A stretch of DNA of 64,000 nucleotides from Strigamia acuminata (Eukaryota > Arthropoda > Chilopoda > Geophilomorpha > Linotaeniidae), in the NCBI GenBank assembly GCA_949358305.1, contig OX442315.1, positions 23,710,427 through 23,774,426 of the forward strand. Direction: 5' to 3'. The stretch's first letter is position 1; every line of letters begins with the position of its first letter. Shown piece by piece: positions 25,285 through 34,202 of the stretch. The notes below the pieces were generated by a model. It searched no databases, was not told where the DNA came from, and saw only the letters and a program-made list of their open reading frames with translations. The position numbers were made by a program, and so were the translations under genes.

Positions 25285-25712
25285 GATGGCCCGACTACGC
25301 AGTTCTACCAGTTCTTGAGTGTTCAAGGAATGGTTAGAGGGAAGTTAATTCCTTTTTGTTACTGTCTAATGACCAAGAAGTCGCGGGTCGGTACGTGTTC
25401 CTACTGTTCCAGATGATCCGCCAACCTTCAACCTCGAAAAGGCCATTGCAAAACAAACTAACGGAGCAGCGCAGCCTGAGGACGCCCAACCTACTGCAGC
25501 ACCAGCGCCAAGGAGAGCGCCCGCTACACGCAGTGCCCCTCGAGATACAGATGCTCCTAGGCGTCGTCGAGGCCGCCCCCGTATACACCCACTGCCTGAC
25601 CCTGCAGCGGCGCCTACACGTGGTATTCGTCGACGTCGATCACCAAGCCCGGCTGGGGAGGAAACACAACCGCCAGCGCAACGCCACAGAACCAGACGGA
25701 ACATTGCATAAT
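25282..25712 (+). mobile_element. GC-rich insert, MULE-transposase-like fragment with AT-hook tail
   Basis: The insert sits where copy 2 has intron and exon 2 of the CYSTM-like gene, and homology with copy 2 resumes at about 25712. It is markedly GC-richer than its flanks. One frame from 25283 reads DGPTTQFYQFLSVQGMV, GKLIPFCYCLMTKKSR, which resembles the DGT...Q-L-x-x-H-G...LP-x-VY-LL segment of MULE/FLYWCH-type transposases. After a frame change at about 25391 it continues as an Ala/Pro/Arg-rich tail with RRRRGRPRIHP, an AT-hook, to a stop near 25711. The family call is from short motif resemblance only; no terminal repeats were seen. Confidence 0.4.
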
Positions 25713-26450
25713 TATGTTTGCACACAGGCTCAAATAAATCGTGTTCATTTTGCTTTTACGAGTTTAAATAAATGTCAGCCAAGTTTTAATTTATGGTTTT
25801 TTTGTTCTGCATAAAAGCACAATCGTTTGTACGTGAATTTGCATGCAAGGGCCTCAGAAGCGACTTTAATCCACATTGATTAAAATTTTAGGTCTACTGA
25901 ATGGGGTATGGGGGATCGCAGTGCCGTCTCATCTGGGGATCAGTCGCAACCGAAAAAAATAAATAAATAAAAAAAACATGGAAAGAAAAATATGGAAACA
26001 CAAAAAGCAAACTCCTTCGTACGCCGGGCGTGAACCGACTGGCGGAGCGTGTCTTCTAGCGCGACAATTTCTACCCCGACACTAGGCCCCCCATTGACCC
26101 CCGCGAACCTAACCTTACTGGTTTTTATATGGAAGCCTCAACAGAATCAATTTTTTGGATGGCTTGTCACAGTACATTGATATCGCGGTAAATTGTGTCG
26201 TAGTATGCGCCCTCTTTTATATATGTAATAACTAATAATATACCAACTGATTAGCTAAATTAATTATCAACACAATTTTATTTTTATTGCTGTTTCCTGG
26301 TAATTTGTCATAATTATCTGGTCTATTGGGTGCTAAGTCCACTTATCAAGTTGACGTAAACAATTTTTAATCAATTATTTACTTTTTATTCGTATATAAA
26401 GCTGGTGTTTTCAATTTTTGTTGTAGGTGAACATTACCAACATTGTAATA

Positions 26451-26666
26451 ATGAAATACGTTTGTGTTTTATTGGTTTTAACTCTCATCGTGTCTTCAGC
26501 TTTGGCTGAAGATACTTGCAAATGGGTTGGAACTGCGCCATTATGCCTGAAAAGCGATTGCCCCGATGGTTACTACAAGTGCAAATCTGATAAATGTGGC
26601 GACGGGAAATGCTGCTGGTTTTCACGAACCAAGAACTATTGTTGCAGAAATCTTATTACCTGTTAA
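26451..26666 (+). CDS. Secreted Cys-rich small protein, copy 2
   Basis: A 71-aa paralogue of the 24479 gene. The signal peptide is identical over 19 residues, and the mature domain keeps ten Cys with CKWVGTAPLC, CPDGYYKC, GDGKCC and NYCC. Compared with copy 1 the reading frame stops earlier: a TGTTAA stop replaces the acidic tail that copy 1 encodes, although the tail DNA is still present downstream. The TATA box lies about 50 bp before the start. Probably expressed like copy 1, given the near-identical promoter. Confidence 0.85.
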   Translation: MKYVCVLLVLTLIVSSALAEDTCKWVGTAPLCLKSDCPDGYYKCKSDKCGDGKCCWFSRTKNYCCRNLITC

Positions 26667-26919
26667 AAAGTAGAGGCGACAAATTCGATTGATTAGTTCT
26701 TTTATTCAAGTAAGAAACTACGAAATAATTTATGGCCAACACTAATTTGTTCTTTTATTACTATTTTACAGTTATGATATTTTGCTGTTTACAGTTATAA
26801 CTTTATTACAACTTTGTGCGAGGAATTTTAATTTGTTGAATACCAAAAAAATATTTTAATAATGTATGAACGATGATGACTAATAAATAGTTTCTGTAGT
26901 AAGATTTGAAATGTGACCA

Positions 26920-26920
26920 T

Positions 26921-26979
<59 letters not shown>

Positions 26980-26982
26980 TTT
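26920..26982. repeat. (TTTA)n microsatellite
   Basis: About fifteen uninterrupted TTTA units 3' of copy 2 of the Cys-rich gene, absent from the corresponding place in unit 1. Confidence 0.95.
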
Positions 26983-27135
26983 CCAAGAGTTTCCATTCTT
27001 TATTTCTTTCTTTTTGCGTTTAACAATAACAGTGAATTTAATTTGATGACAATAAATTTTTTAAACAAAGAAATTTTTAGGGATATACAGTTACTACATA
27101 TGAGTCATTTTAATTCTATCTAAATTTTTAAAAAC

Positions 27136-27527
27136 ATGTCTTATGAACCGCGAGCTCGAGCACCAGTTTACTATGGTCCACAGCAGTACCAGGACCCGCA
27201 AATGTACCAAGGCCAACAACAATATTATGGTCCGCCATCGAATTATTACCAGCAGCAGCAACCGGGCCCCTATTACCCTCAACAACAACAACCCGATTAT
27301 TATTACCATCAACCTCAAAAAGTGGTTTACGTCACTAGAACCACACAAGTGTAAGATAGTTTTTACTTAATCTTTGCTAAATTACCGTTATTTTTTATGA
27401 CAGAGAACGGGAGAGAAACTCGGGGACCAATCCGTGCGCGGCTGGTCTGATGGGATGTCTAGCTGCACTCTGCTGCTGTTGTCTATTGAACTCAGCCGTT
27501 TCCGGTTATGACAACGACGACAACTAA
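27136..27527 (+). CDS. Tyr/Gln/Pro-rich small protein with Cys-rich membrane tail (CYSTM-like)
   Basis: Two exons, 27136-27350 and 27404-27527 (GTAAGA donor, CAG acceptor), give 112 aa. Residues 1-72 are dominated by Tyr, Gln and Pro in YYGPQQYQDP-type repeats. The second exon encodes NPCAAGLMGCLAALCCCC, a Cys-dense hydrophobic segment, and a short acidic tail ending DNDDN. This architecture, a proline/glutamine-rich head and a single Cys-rich helix, is that of CYSTM-type stress-related membrane proteins; the family name is used loosely because Cys-rich tails evolve independently. AATAAA signals follow at about 27562 and 27600. Confidence 0.75.
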
Positions 27528-27810
27528 GAAAATGCCAATTATAATTACGTTTGCGCACAGACTCAAATAAATCAAGTTCATTTTGCTTTTACTATTTTAA
27601 ATAAATATCAGCCAAGTTTTAATTTATGGTTGTTTTTGTTTTGCTTAAACATATAAACAATCGATTTGAATTAGATGCAGGGGCGGATCTCCAGAAGCGA
27701 CTTTTGCCCACATTGCTTAACGTTTGGGTCTACTGTATGAGAATATGGTCTTAAAAAATAATAATATTAATATTAATGATGTAGTGTAATTCAATTCAAA
27801 ATAATAGTAT

Positions 27811-28017
27811 TTTCTTCCGCAGTTGGCAATAGATTATGAAGTGCAACTTGCTGTTTGCTGGCATGAAAAATTACGGCCTGGCGATATTCCTCGCGCGCTC
27901 TCGTTGACAGTTATTAATGGGGATGGTGCCCCTATAACAGTTCAAGCTTCAGGGCGCCAACAATGTAGATCCACCCCTGTTTGCATGAAATTTGTCCCTG
28001 CCGACAATTTTTAGAAA
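27811..28017 (+). other. Unassigned exon-like open frame
   Basis: A strong acceptor (TTCTTCCGCAG) at about 27822 is followed by a 63-codon open frame with balanced, non-AT-biased codon use: MAIDYEVQLAVCWHEKL and later RQQCRSTPVCMKF. It is not part of the duplicated unit and has no obvious upstream exon. I do not recognise it; it could be an exon, a pseudoexon or transposon debris. Confidence 0.25.
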
Positions 28018-28848
28018 GAAATCAAACAATTAATCTTTAGTTGTTACTTACAAGTATACTCTCTTTTTATACCGGTATTTTGATTTTTAAACTTGGCGAA
28101 GTTCCCACACAGAAGCCGTTGTACGAAGTGCTAATGAAATGCGGGAGTCAATTGCAGTTCAGCGGAGAAGCCCAACTCCTTCAACTGCAGTAATGATTTT
28201 ATAATTCTAAAAAAATGAAATGAAGTCAGTTTAAGGTCTAAGGTGGAGTTCAAGACTTTCTCGCACGGGACAAATGTCTCCTTTCTAGTTCCTTGACTTA
28301 ACTTTCCTTTCTTATCGAAATTGTAATTTTTAATGGTCACACGGCACTCGTTTTAATTCTTTGATCTATTTTCTACCGCCTGACAGCGCACATCCAAACA
28401 ACAGATGTCTGTTGTTGTGTAGCTTAGCTACCGTAACTTGTAAGTCAAGAAGTTCATACATTAACAATTTTTACAAACAATTTACAGAATTATATTAAAT
28501 ATATCTCCACCTCACCCTTGATGGTGTGTGTTATAAAATATATTGTTTGTATGAGCTGGGCAAATAAGTAAAATCCACAATTAAAATAAATACACATGAA
28601 TGTAACGTCACCTATTCACGTGAATTTTTTTTTTAAATACCTCTTATTGGGTGGTTCACACTTTGTTTTAAAAATTTATTTGAAAATATTAATGCTGTTA
28701 CTCTGTAACCACTTCAATTAATCTTGGCATTTTATCTTTATTTTTATCATTCTGTGATGCTATCGCATATTTATCTCAGCTAAGTGTTTATTAACATTAT
28801 AATTACATTTTTCTTCGACATTCACTAACAATTTTCACCTACAGAATA

Positions 28849-29180
28849 ATGAAACTTTTACAGATAATCGTACTTCTCTTTGCAATAAGTTCCACTTTTG
28901 CATTTGCAAGCAACTTTTGCTATTGGGACGGTACAGCTCCTTTCTGCCAAGGGGACTGTCCATCCGGTTTTACGACATGCAAAGCAGATAATTGTGGAGA
29001 CGGTAAATGCTGCTTGACGGGAACAAAGTTGTGCTGCTGCAGCAACCCTCATTTGTGTTTGATGAGTAATTACAACGATACATCATGCGGCAACGATGTA
29101 AGTATATTGGCAGAAACAAAAATTTCAGTTTACTAATATACAATATTTAATTCAATGTTCAGAATCAGCTACAAGTATAG
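28849..29180 (+). CDS. Secreted Cys-rich small protein, third paralogue
   Basis: A diverged relative of the copies at 24479 and 26451: signal peptide (MKLLQIIVLLFAISSTFAFA), then CYWDGTAPFC, CPSGFTTC, GDGKCC, TKLCCC and an extra Cys near the end. The best model has a second tiny exon: 28849-29097 with donor GTAAGT, a TACTAAT branch-like site, acceptor TTCAG, and 29163-29180; this gives 88 aa. Reading straight through instead gives 95 aa. AATAAA follows near 29287. Its promoter is unrelated to that of the tandem pair, so it is an older duplicate. Confidence 0.8.
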
Positions 29181-29857
29181 CATAAACGTCGAGAAGTGAA
29201 AAAGTGAAAAACCATTGATGTGCTAGAAATTTAAAATGTAATTGTAATATTAGTATTGTTTTTATGTCTGTACTGGTACTATTGTAATAAATATTTGAAC
29301 TTAATTGAACTAGAGATTCATTTTATTAAATTAAATAAGTTATACACAAGAAAATTTTAAACGAGAGAAGAGAAGATGTTACGAAATGAGCTGTATTTAG
29401 ATGTATGATTTCCCCGTTTAATGTTTGCTAGAGTTTACAATCACTCATACTCACAACTAATTGCACTTTAGCAACATTGCATTTTTACCAAGAAACGATA
29501 GTAGCTTACCTCTTCGAGTCCATGCTAACAGTGTGGGGTTATTAATAATAGTTCTTCAACTTCAGAAAATAAAAATATAATTTAACCAGGAGCAAGTGAT
29601 AAAGAACTTTGTTCTGTTAAAATGTGGTTATATTTTTTAATGATTATTATATCGACCATTTAAAATGAAAAGTTCGACCAAGAAGCCGCAAATAGGCGTA
29701 TCATGCATGAGTTGGCGCCTACTTTTATTTTTTGACAATCCTTTCGATTATTTAAATTGTGAAAAGTCCATGGAATATTTAAATCGCTCATTTTCAACGA
29801 GAATAGCATTCCCAACAATTCAATACCCATTTAAAAAGTTAACTACCGGATAATAAA
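29181..29857. other. Intergenic, no supported gene
   Basis: AT-rich sequence between the third Cys-rich gene and the hAT MITE. No recognisable coding or repeat feature was seen beyond the 3' end of the Cys-rich gene. Confidence 0.5.
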
Positions 29858-29865
29858 CGTTAATG

Positions 29866-30129
29866 CAGGGGTCGGCAAGTAATTTTGAGTGGGGTCCGGA
29901 TACTAGTGAAAATTTTTTTCGAGGTCCAGAAAAAGACAACAAAATAAAACAAAAGAACACAAAAAACACCAAAAACACCAAAAACACCAAAAAAAAAAAA
30001 AAAAATTAAAAAAACACCAAAAAACAACAAAAATACCAAAAAAATATATAATAAAAAATATCTGGCGGTCCAAGATTCGACCTTCTGCGGTCCGGATTCG
30101 GCCCGCGGGCCGCCAGTTGCCGACCGCTG
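29866..30129. mobile_element. Non-autonomous hAT element (MITE) with 8-bp target duplication
   Basis: The 264-bp element begins CAGGGGTCGGCAA and ends TTGCCGACCGCTG, inverted repeats matching at 12 of 13 positions. It is flanked on both sides by the identical octamer CGTTAATG (29858-29865 and 30130-30137). The 8-bp duplication and CAGxGGTCGGCAA termini are diagnostic of the hAT superfamily, as is the subterminal GGCCCGCGGGCCGCC near the right end. The centre is an A-rich run of ACACCAAAAA-like units. No transposase is encoded. Confidence 0.93.
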
Positions 30130-30137
30130 CGTTAATG

Positions 30138-30638
30138 AATCATCGTATAACTTTCCGACACCAGATAGCGCTACCGTCCTCGAACTTTGAGCCCGCACAA
30201 CTTGTTTTAAGTTTTGACTATGGTGTCTTGTTGACTTGTCACAACTTGAGCGGTTGAAGGTTGGGCAAATAATCAGCGAAGGTAAATAGTGCTAATCAAT
30301 TCTATATATGTAATATCAATACAAACACATCAAACTTTGACGGTTTCGAATAGAAATCCAATAATTTTAACGGTTTTTCATAAATGCTGTCAAAACAACT
30401 TATCAATTTAGTTTTGACTTGTAATCGAATTCTTATCATATGTTCATGATTAATTATAAAAATTATTAACTCCAATTATAAGTATTTGACAGTCGATTAA
30501 TTTTTCAGATTTCACCAAGTTTTACCCTACACCAGCAACAAACAAAGCATTCTTCACTCCAATAAATACACAAAAAGTAATGTATATACCGTATAAAGTC
30601 AAAAAAATAATTTTTATACTAATGACGTAATGTTTCAG
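30138..30638. other. Upstream region of the orphan gene, likely with a 5' UTR intron
   Basis: No coding exon is visible. GGTAAATAG at about 30280 could be a donor and TGTTTCAG at 30631-30638 is an acceptor directly before the next start codon, so a 5' UTR intron of about 360 bp is plausible. Confidence 0.4.
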
Positions 30639-31091
30639 ATGGGTGCCTGGAGTTCAAAGTTACATGTGGCAAATGGATGCGACAAAACTATCGAAATACA
30701 CCTGAGCGATAAAGTTTTGGTAACCGAAAGCTCAGCAGACATTTCAGGAGATGTAAGCACGACAGTCGTGGGTGGTAAAGCAGATGTGGAAATACATCCA
30801 AATCTCCAATGGGATTTGAATGAAAAAACGTCCATGCTGAGACTTGCCCCGAAGGAGTATGTTTTGGCTCACGAAGAGAGTAGGAAGTTTACCGATTTAT
30901 TTCAACTAACCGGGGATGTGTATTGTACCATTAATACAGTGGACAATGATTACATTTGCAAGCATTTCAAAGTGCCATTTAATCGTTCAGTTATTGTGAC
31001 AAAAGATTTAACTCTGCTTGTTGCGAAAAAGGGGAAAATTTGGATCGACGAGAGTGGGGAAAATCACAATTCTGCCATTAGTTCGAAGTAG
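30639..31091 (+). CDS. Uncharacterised 150-aa protein with N-myristoylation motif
   Basis: The acceptor-like TTTCAG immediately before 30639 favours this ATG over the in-frame one at 30630. The start MGAWSSK fits the N-myristoylation consensus (Gly2, Ser6), predicting lipid anchoring at the cytosolic face of a membrane. The body alternates hydrophobic and charged residues (LHVANGCDKTIEIHLSD, YVLAHEESRKF, YCTINTVDNDYICKHF), suggesting a single beta-rich domain; no membrane segment or signal peptide is seen. AATAAA begins 1 bp after the stop. I do not recognise the family. It lies tail to tail with DXO, 65 bp apart. Confidence 0.7.
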   Translation: MGAWSSKLHVANGCDKTIEIHLSDKVLVTESSADISGDVSTTVVGGKADVEIHPNLQWDLNEKTSMLRLAPKEYVLAHEESRKFTDLFQLTGDVYCTINTVDNDYICKHFKVPFNRSVIVTKDLTLLVAKKGKIWIDESGENHNSAISSK

Positions 31092-31156
31092 AATAAAATT
31101 TCATGTTTAATAATTTTAATCAATACACATTTCATGATTTACGATGAGTTATAATT

Positions 31157-32516
31157 TTATTTTTCATGTTTTTCTGTAAACCAAGTGGGTAAAAAACAAA
31201 ATGAGGAGTTTGGTTCTAGTTCTTGAGCGATGATATGCCTCGAGTGAGGCTGCCATTGAAATTTGTACACAATTCTACGTGACATAATCGAAATAAAAAT
31301 TATTTTTGTAATTTTCATGAAATTGTGCAATACTTACAGTGGGTCAGATTTAATCACGCACTGTTTGACGTAGGTAAGGAATTTTTCGCAGAAATTCATA
31401 CAAATTGATGCGTTCCACATGCCCTAACAAAACATTGAAAAATATTTTTTGAACCGACCGACAAAAATTAAATTTCGAATTTACCTGCGCTGATTTTGGT
31501 ATTTCCTTTAATGAAAATGTTTGCAAGTTATGAACAATGCCTTCATCATCACGAAATCCACACACTATTTCTCTGATACCAATCAAAAATGACTGGCTCC
31601 ACCATTTCAATAATTTATACCTGAAAACAAAATACATAAATAAATAAATAATACCTAGCAACTAAAACTTGAATTAATTACAACCTTTGAAAATTTCTTT
31701 CTTGTCTTTGCGCGGTAATCATCCGATTCGTTTTTAATTCCACGTAGCGACTCATGGAAGAAGCATTAGCTGCAGGAGACACGCAATCCATTTCTGCTCC
31801 AAACACAAGTACGTGCGAATTCAATCTCGTCCTCACGACTGAACAAAATTCTTCGTTTTCATTCACGGGTTCGTCTGTATTTGGTTTGTCGTTAACACTT
31901 GCTGCCAAAAAAAAAAAATAGAATAAAATAATAACAAATGATGTTTAATTCTCGTACTTGATGTTAAATATTGTTCAAATTTATAGCCCCACGATGACAT
32001 TCGTTTGTCTCGATCCGTTGCGTTTTGTTCCCTCTCAATTTTCTCCTGTGTGTCATACTGGCATAAATATATAATGTCATTATATTTGGTGGCGCAGATT
32101 ATCCATCCATCATTCTTTTCGTAAGGTGTGCACAGGAGAAGGCTGAGGAGACCACGGTAGCAAATGAAATCTGCGGATAAACTAAATATAGTGTAGGTAA
32201 TCGAAGCAAAATGTGCCCATTTGAAGTTTATTTACTTGGTTTTGATTTGTCCACTGTCTACAAACCATTTCAAAAGGTTATCTAATTTTTCAGGACGCTG
32301 AAAATTCTTTTTGATCGCTTGTTCGTAGCCTTTATTCAAATCAAAGCGCACTCGATCGCTATCCGCAGGTAATATCAAATGTTTACATCCTCCATTACCT
32401 AAAACAAATTCTCTGTTGGCATCCAAAGAAAAGTTACCTATCTCCTTTGGTTCTTGATATGTCGGAAACGGCATATCAAAGGTATCAAAATTCGAAACTA
32501 CAAATGGATGTCCCAT
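31157..32516 (-). CDS. DXO: DXO/RAI1 decapping and 5'-3' exoribonuclease
   Basis: DXO removes incomplete, non-canonical (including NAD) caps from RNA and degrades the body 5' to 3'. Six exons: 32236-32516, 31958-32181, 31685-31901, 31485-31620, 31338-31423 and 31157-31274; 1062 nt, 353 aa. Seen in order: IGNFSLDANREFV, FDLNKGYEQAI, FICYRGLLSLLL, WGYKFEQYL, VFGAEMDCV and YVELKTNR, the last two being the metal-binding GxExD and ExK motifs, then LKWWSQSFLIGI and GFRDDEG. The catalytic residues expected for the family are therefore present. The start ATG at 32516 follows an in-frame stop, so the N-terminus is short compared with vertebrates. Confidence 0.93.
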
Positions 32517-33126
32517 CTTTGTCTTCCAAACCGATTTCAAAATTCCGACAACTGTTGTTTACAAATAAAGCTCCATGCAGAAAACGGAAACGGAAGTACA
32601 GGTAATTGCGTTGTAAACCGATACTTGTATAGAGGAAAGCTCGACTTTCAATCAAATGTTGAAAAACCATGAGTTATTTATGCATTTAAATGAGAAATGT
32701 TTTTTTTAAATTATTATTTCTTTTATTTTACCGTTGGTCTACATTTTTAAAATATTAAACTTTTTCGATTTTTTTAATTAGGTTACAAAGGCGCGAAATT
32801 TAAAAATGAAGAATTGTAGAGAAAAATTGTGTATTGGAATTAACATTACCCTGAATAAAATCATGATAGGGAATACGACAAAAGGTACTCTCAAAATATA
32901 AAATATTTTCAAGACGTGTTTTTATTAACCTGCTACCGGTAGTTAATTTTAGTGACTCTGGGAACAGGTTGTAAGTTTGAATTGAAAATGCTTTTATTCA
33001 TATCTACAATTTGGTACAACATAAATTTTTTTAAAAAAACAACAACAACAACAACATAAGAAAATTTATATTAGTATGCAAAATTTCGCAGTCATAATTA
33101 AAGTAACCACAGAGCCATTGTCATTT

Positions 33127-34099
33127 TTAATTCCCATGAATATTTTGCATAAAAAAGGAAAGATTTTCTTCGATGTTTGGATGAGATGCTACATACACTG
33201 GTGGGTAATTGGGATCTATTTGATTCTTAAACGTTGCTTCCGACATAGCCGTCATTAAAGGAGGTGGGAATGGCTCCATATTATCTTCAATTGTTTCAAA
33301 AGTCATCTGGGTACAAAATATACCGGTAACTTAATTCTTATTGTTTTACCACAATAATAAATCATAACTGCAATACCGTGTGATGAATAACTAATTCTTT
33401 TCGATGGCGTCGAAAACAACATTCGTAAAGCCGATAGTGTTGGAAAAAACTATAAATTGAAAATGAAAAAGATTAAACTTTCATTCCTGAAATCGTTTTT
33501 TTTTTTACTACAAACTTGATTCCAAAGTAATCCAGCATTTGTTTCAAATCGTCCATCGTAAACATTAAAGGGTTTTTATCCGCAACTTCTACAGGAGTTG
33601 ATAGTAATACCTTTTTCAGTTGTTTCAAATTTTCGTCTTGGTCAAGTTTATGATCTAAAAATTACGTGAATGTAATTGTTTATTTAAATAAATAAAAGTT
33701 TTCTTTCGAAACCTCTCAGATTATTAAGCAGAAACAAAGACAAAGTTAACATGGCGTCAATTTTATTTGTATGAATCAAATGGCATTTGGCCCACCAGTA
33801 ATTCCAGAAATAATAATCCGTTACAATAGCATCGGCCGTTTCCATATCACAGTTTAAAGACAAAATGTGAGCTAATTTTCTAGAAAAATGACAAATTGTG
33901 ATCTGTTCGGTTTTCTTTATATATTTATATTTTTATTTTACTCTCTGGCTGAATCAATATCCAGTTCGTTCATAATAGTAATTTCTTCTGTTCGTATGAG
34001 TTTAGGAAAATTAGTCAAATTCAGATCGAAATAAACCAATTTTTCATCGTTTTTAGTTTTGCTAGATTCGGAGCTAATCGAAATCGACGAGTCTGCCAT
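33127..34099 (-). CDS. Putative ciliary protein, CABCOCO1/CCDC189-like
   Basis: Five exons (33942-34099, 33713-33879, 33516-33654, 33377-33449, 33127-33306) give 717 nt, 238 aa. The region FTMDDLKQMLDYFGINFFQH then YRLYECCFRRHRKEL resembles the DY...FQHYxLYExLF block of ciliary CABCOCO1 and the related CCDC189/CFAP119 family; the preceding WNYWWAKCHLIHTNKIDAML also fits. The C-terminus is Pro-rich with PNYPPVYV. These proteins associate with the axoneme; in mammals they are testis-enriched. The exon 3 donor is a weak GTTTGT, chosen because the stronger downstream GTAGTA would put the next exon out of frame. The gene is 103 bp from the NOP56 stop codon, same strand. Family assignment is tentative. 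Confidence 0.55.
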
Positions 34100-34202
34100 T
34101 GAAGCGAAACAATGAAATTTAACAATTTTTTATTACCGAAATTTATTGTATTTTATTAACTATTGTAACAATTTAAGATGGATACAGTTATTGGTCAAAA
34201 AA

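Larger units (their letters stand above)
24290..25890. repeat. Tandem duplication, unit 1
   Basis: This unit (promoter, Cys-rich gene, CYSTM-like remnant and 3' flank) is homologous to 26245-27710. Identity is very high across the promoter and signal peptide, lower in the 3' parts. Unit 1 carries a GC-rich insert at about 25282-25712 that unit 2 lacks, and unit 2 has a TTTA microsatellite that unit 1 lacks. Confidence 0.8.
26245..27710. repeat. Tandem duplication, unit 2
   Basis: Second copy of the two-gene unit, offset by about 1.97 kb. It contains the promoter with TATATAAA at 26393-26400, an intact Cys-rich gene with a truncated C-terminus, and an intact CYSTM-like gene. The conservation of the GCTTTTACxxxTTTAAATAAAT 3' block marks the end of the homology near 27700. 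Confidence 0.8.

Noticed and set aside
25366-25725. Long minus-strand frame rich in Arg, Gly and Cys
   Set aside because: It is the complement of the GC-rich insert, whose plus-strand frames are the ones with recognisable motifs; GC-rich DNA gives long chance frames.
26020-26110. tRNA-like or SINE-like sequence on the minus strand
   Set aside because: A T-arm-like GTCGG TTCACGC CCGGC fold exists, but acceptor and anticodon stems cannot be paired, so neither a tRNA nor a definite SINE is supported.
26920-26982. TTTA tract considered as a CRISPR-like or minisatellite array
   Set aside because: It is a plain tetranucleotide microsatellite without spacers.
32485-32670. Upstream minus-strand frame overlapping the DXO start
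   Set aside because: It is in a different frame from DXO, has no similarity, and the DXO frame has a stop upstream of its ATG.
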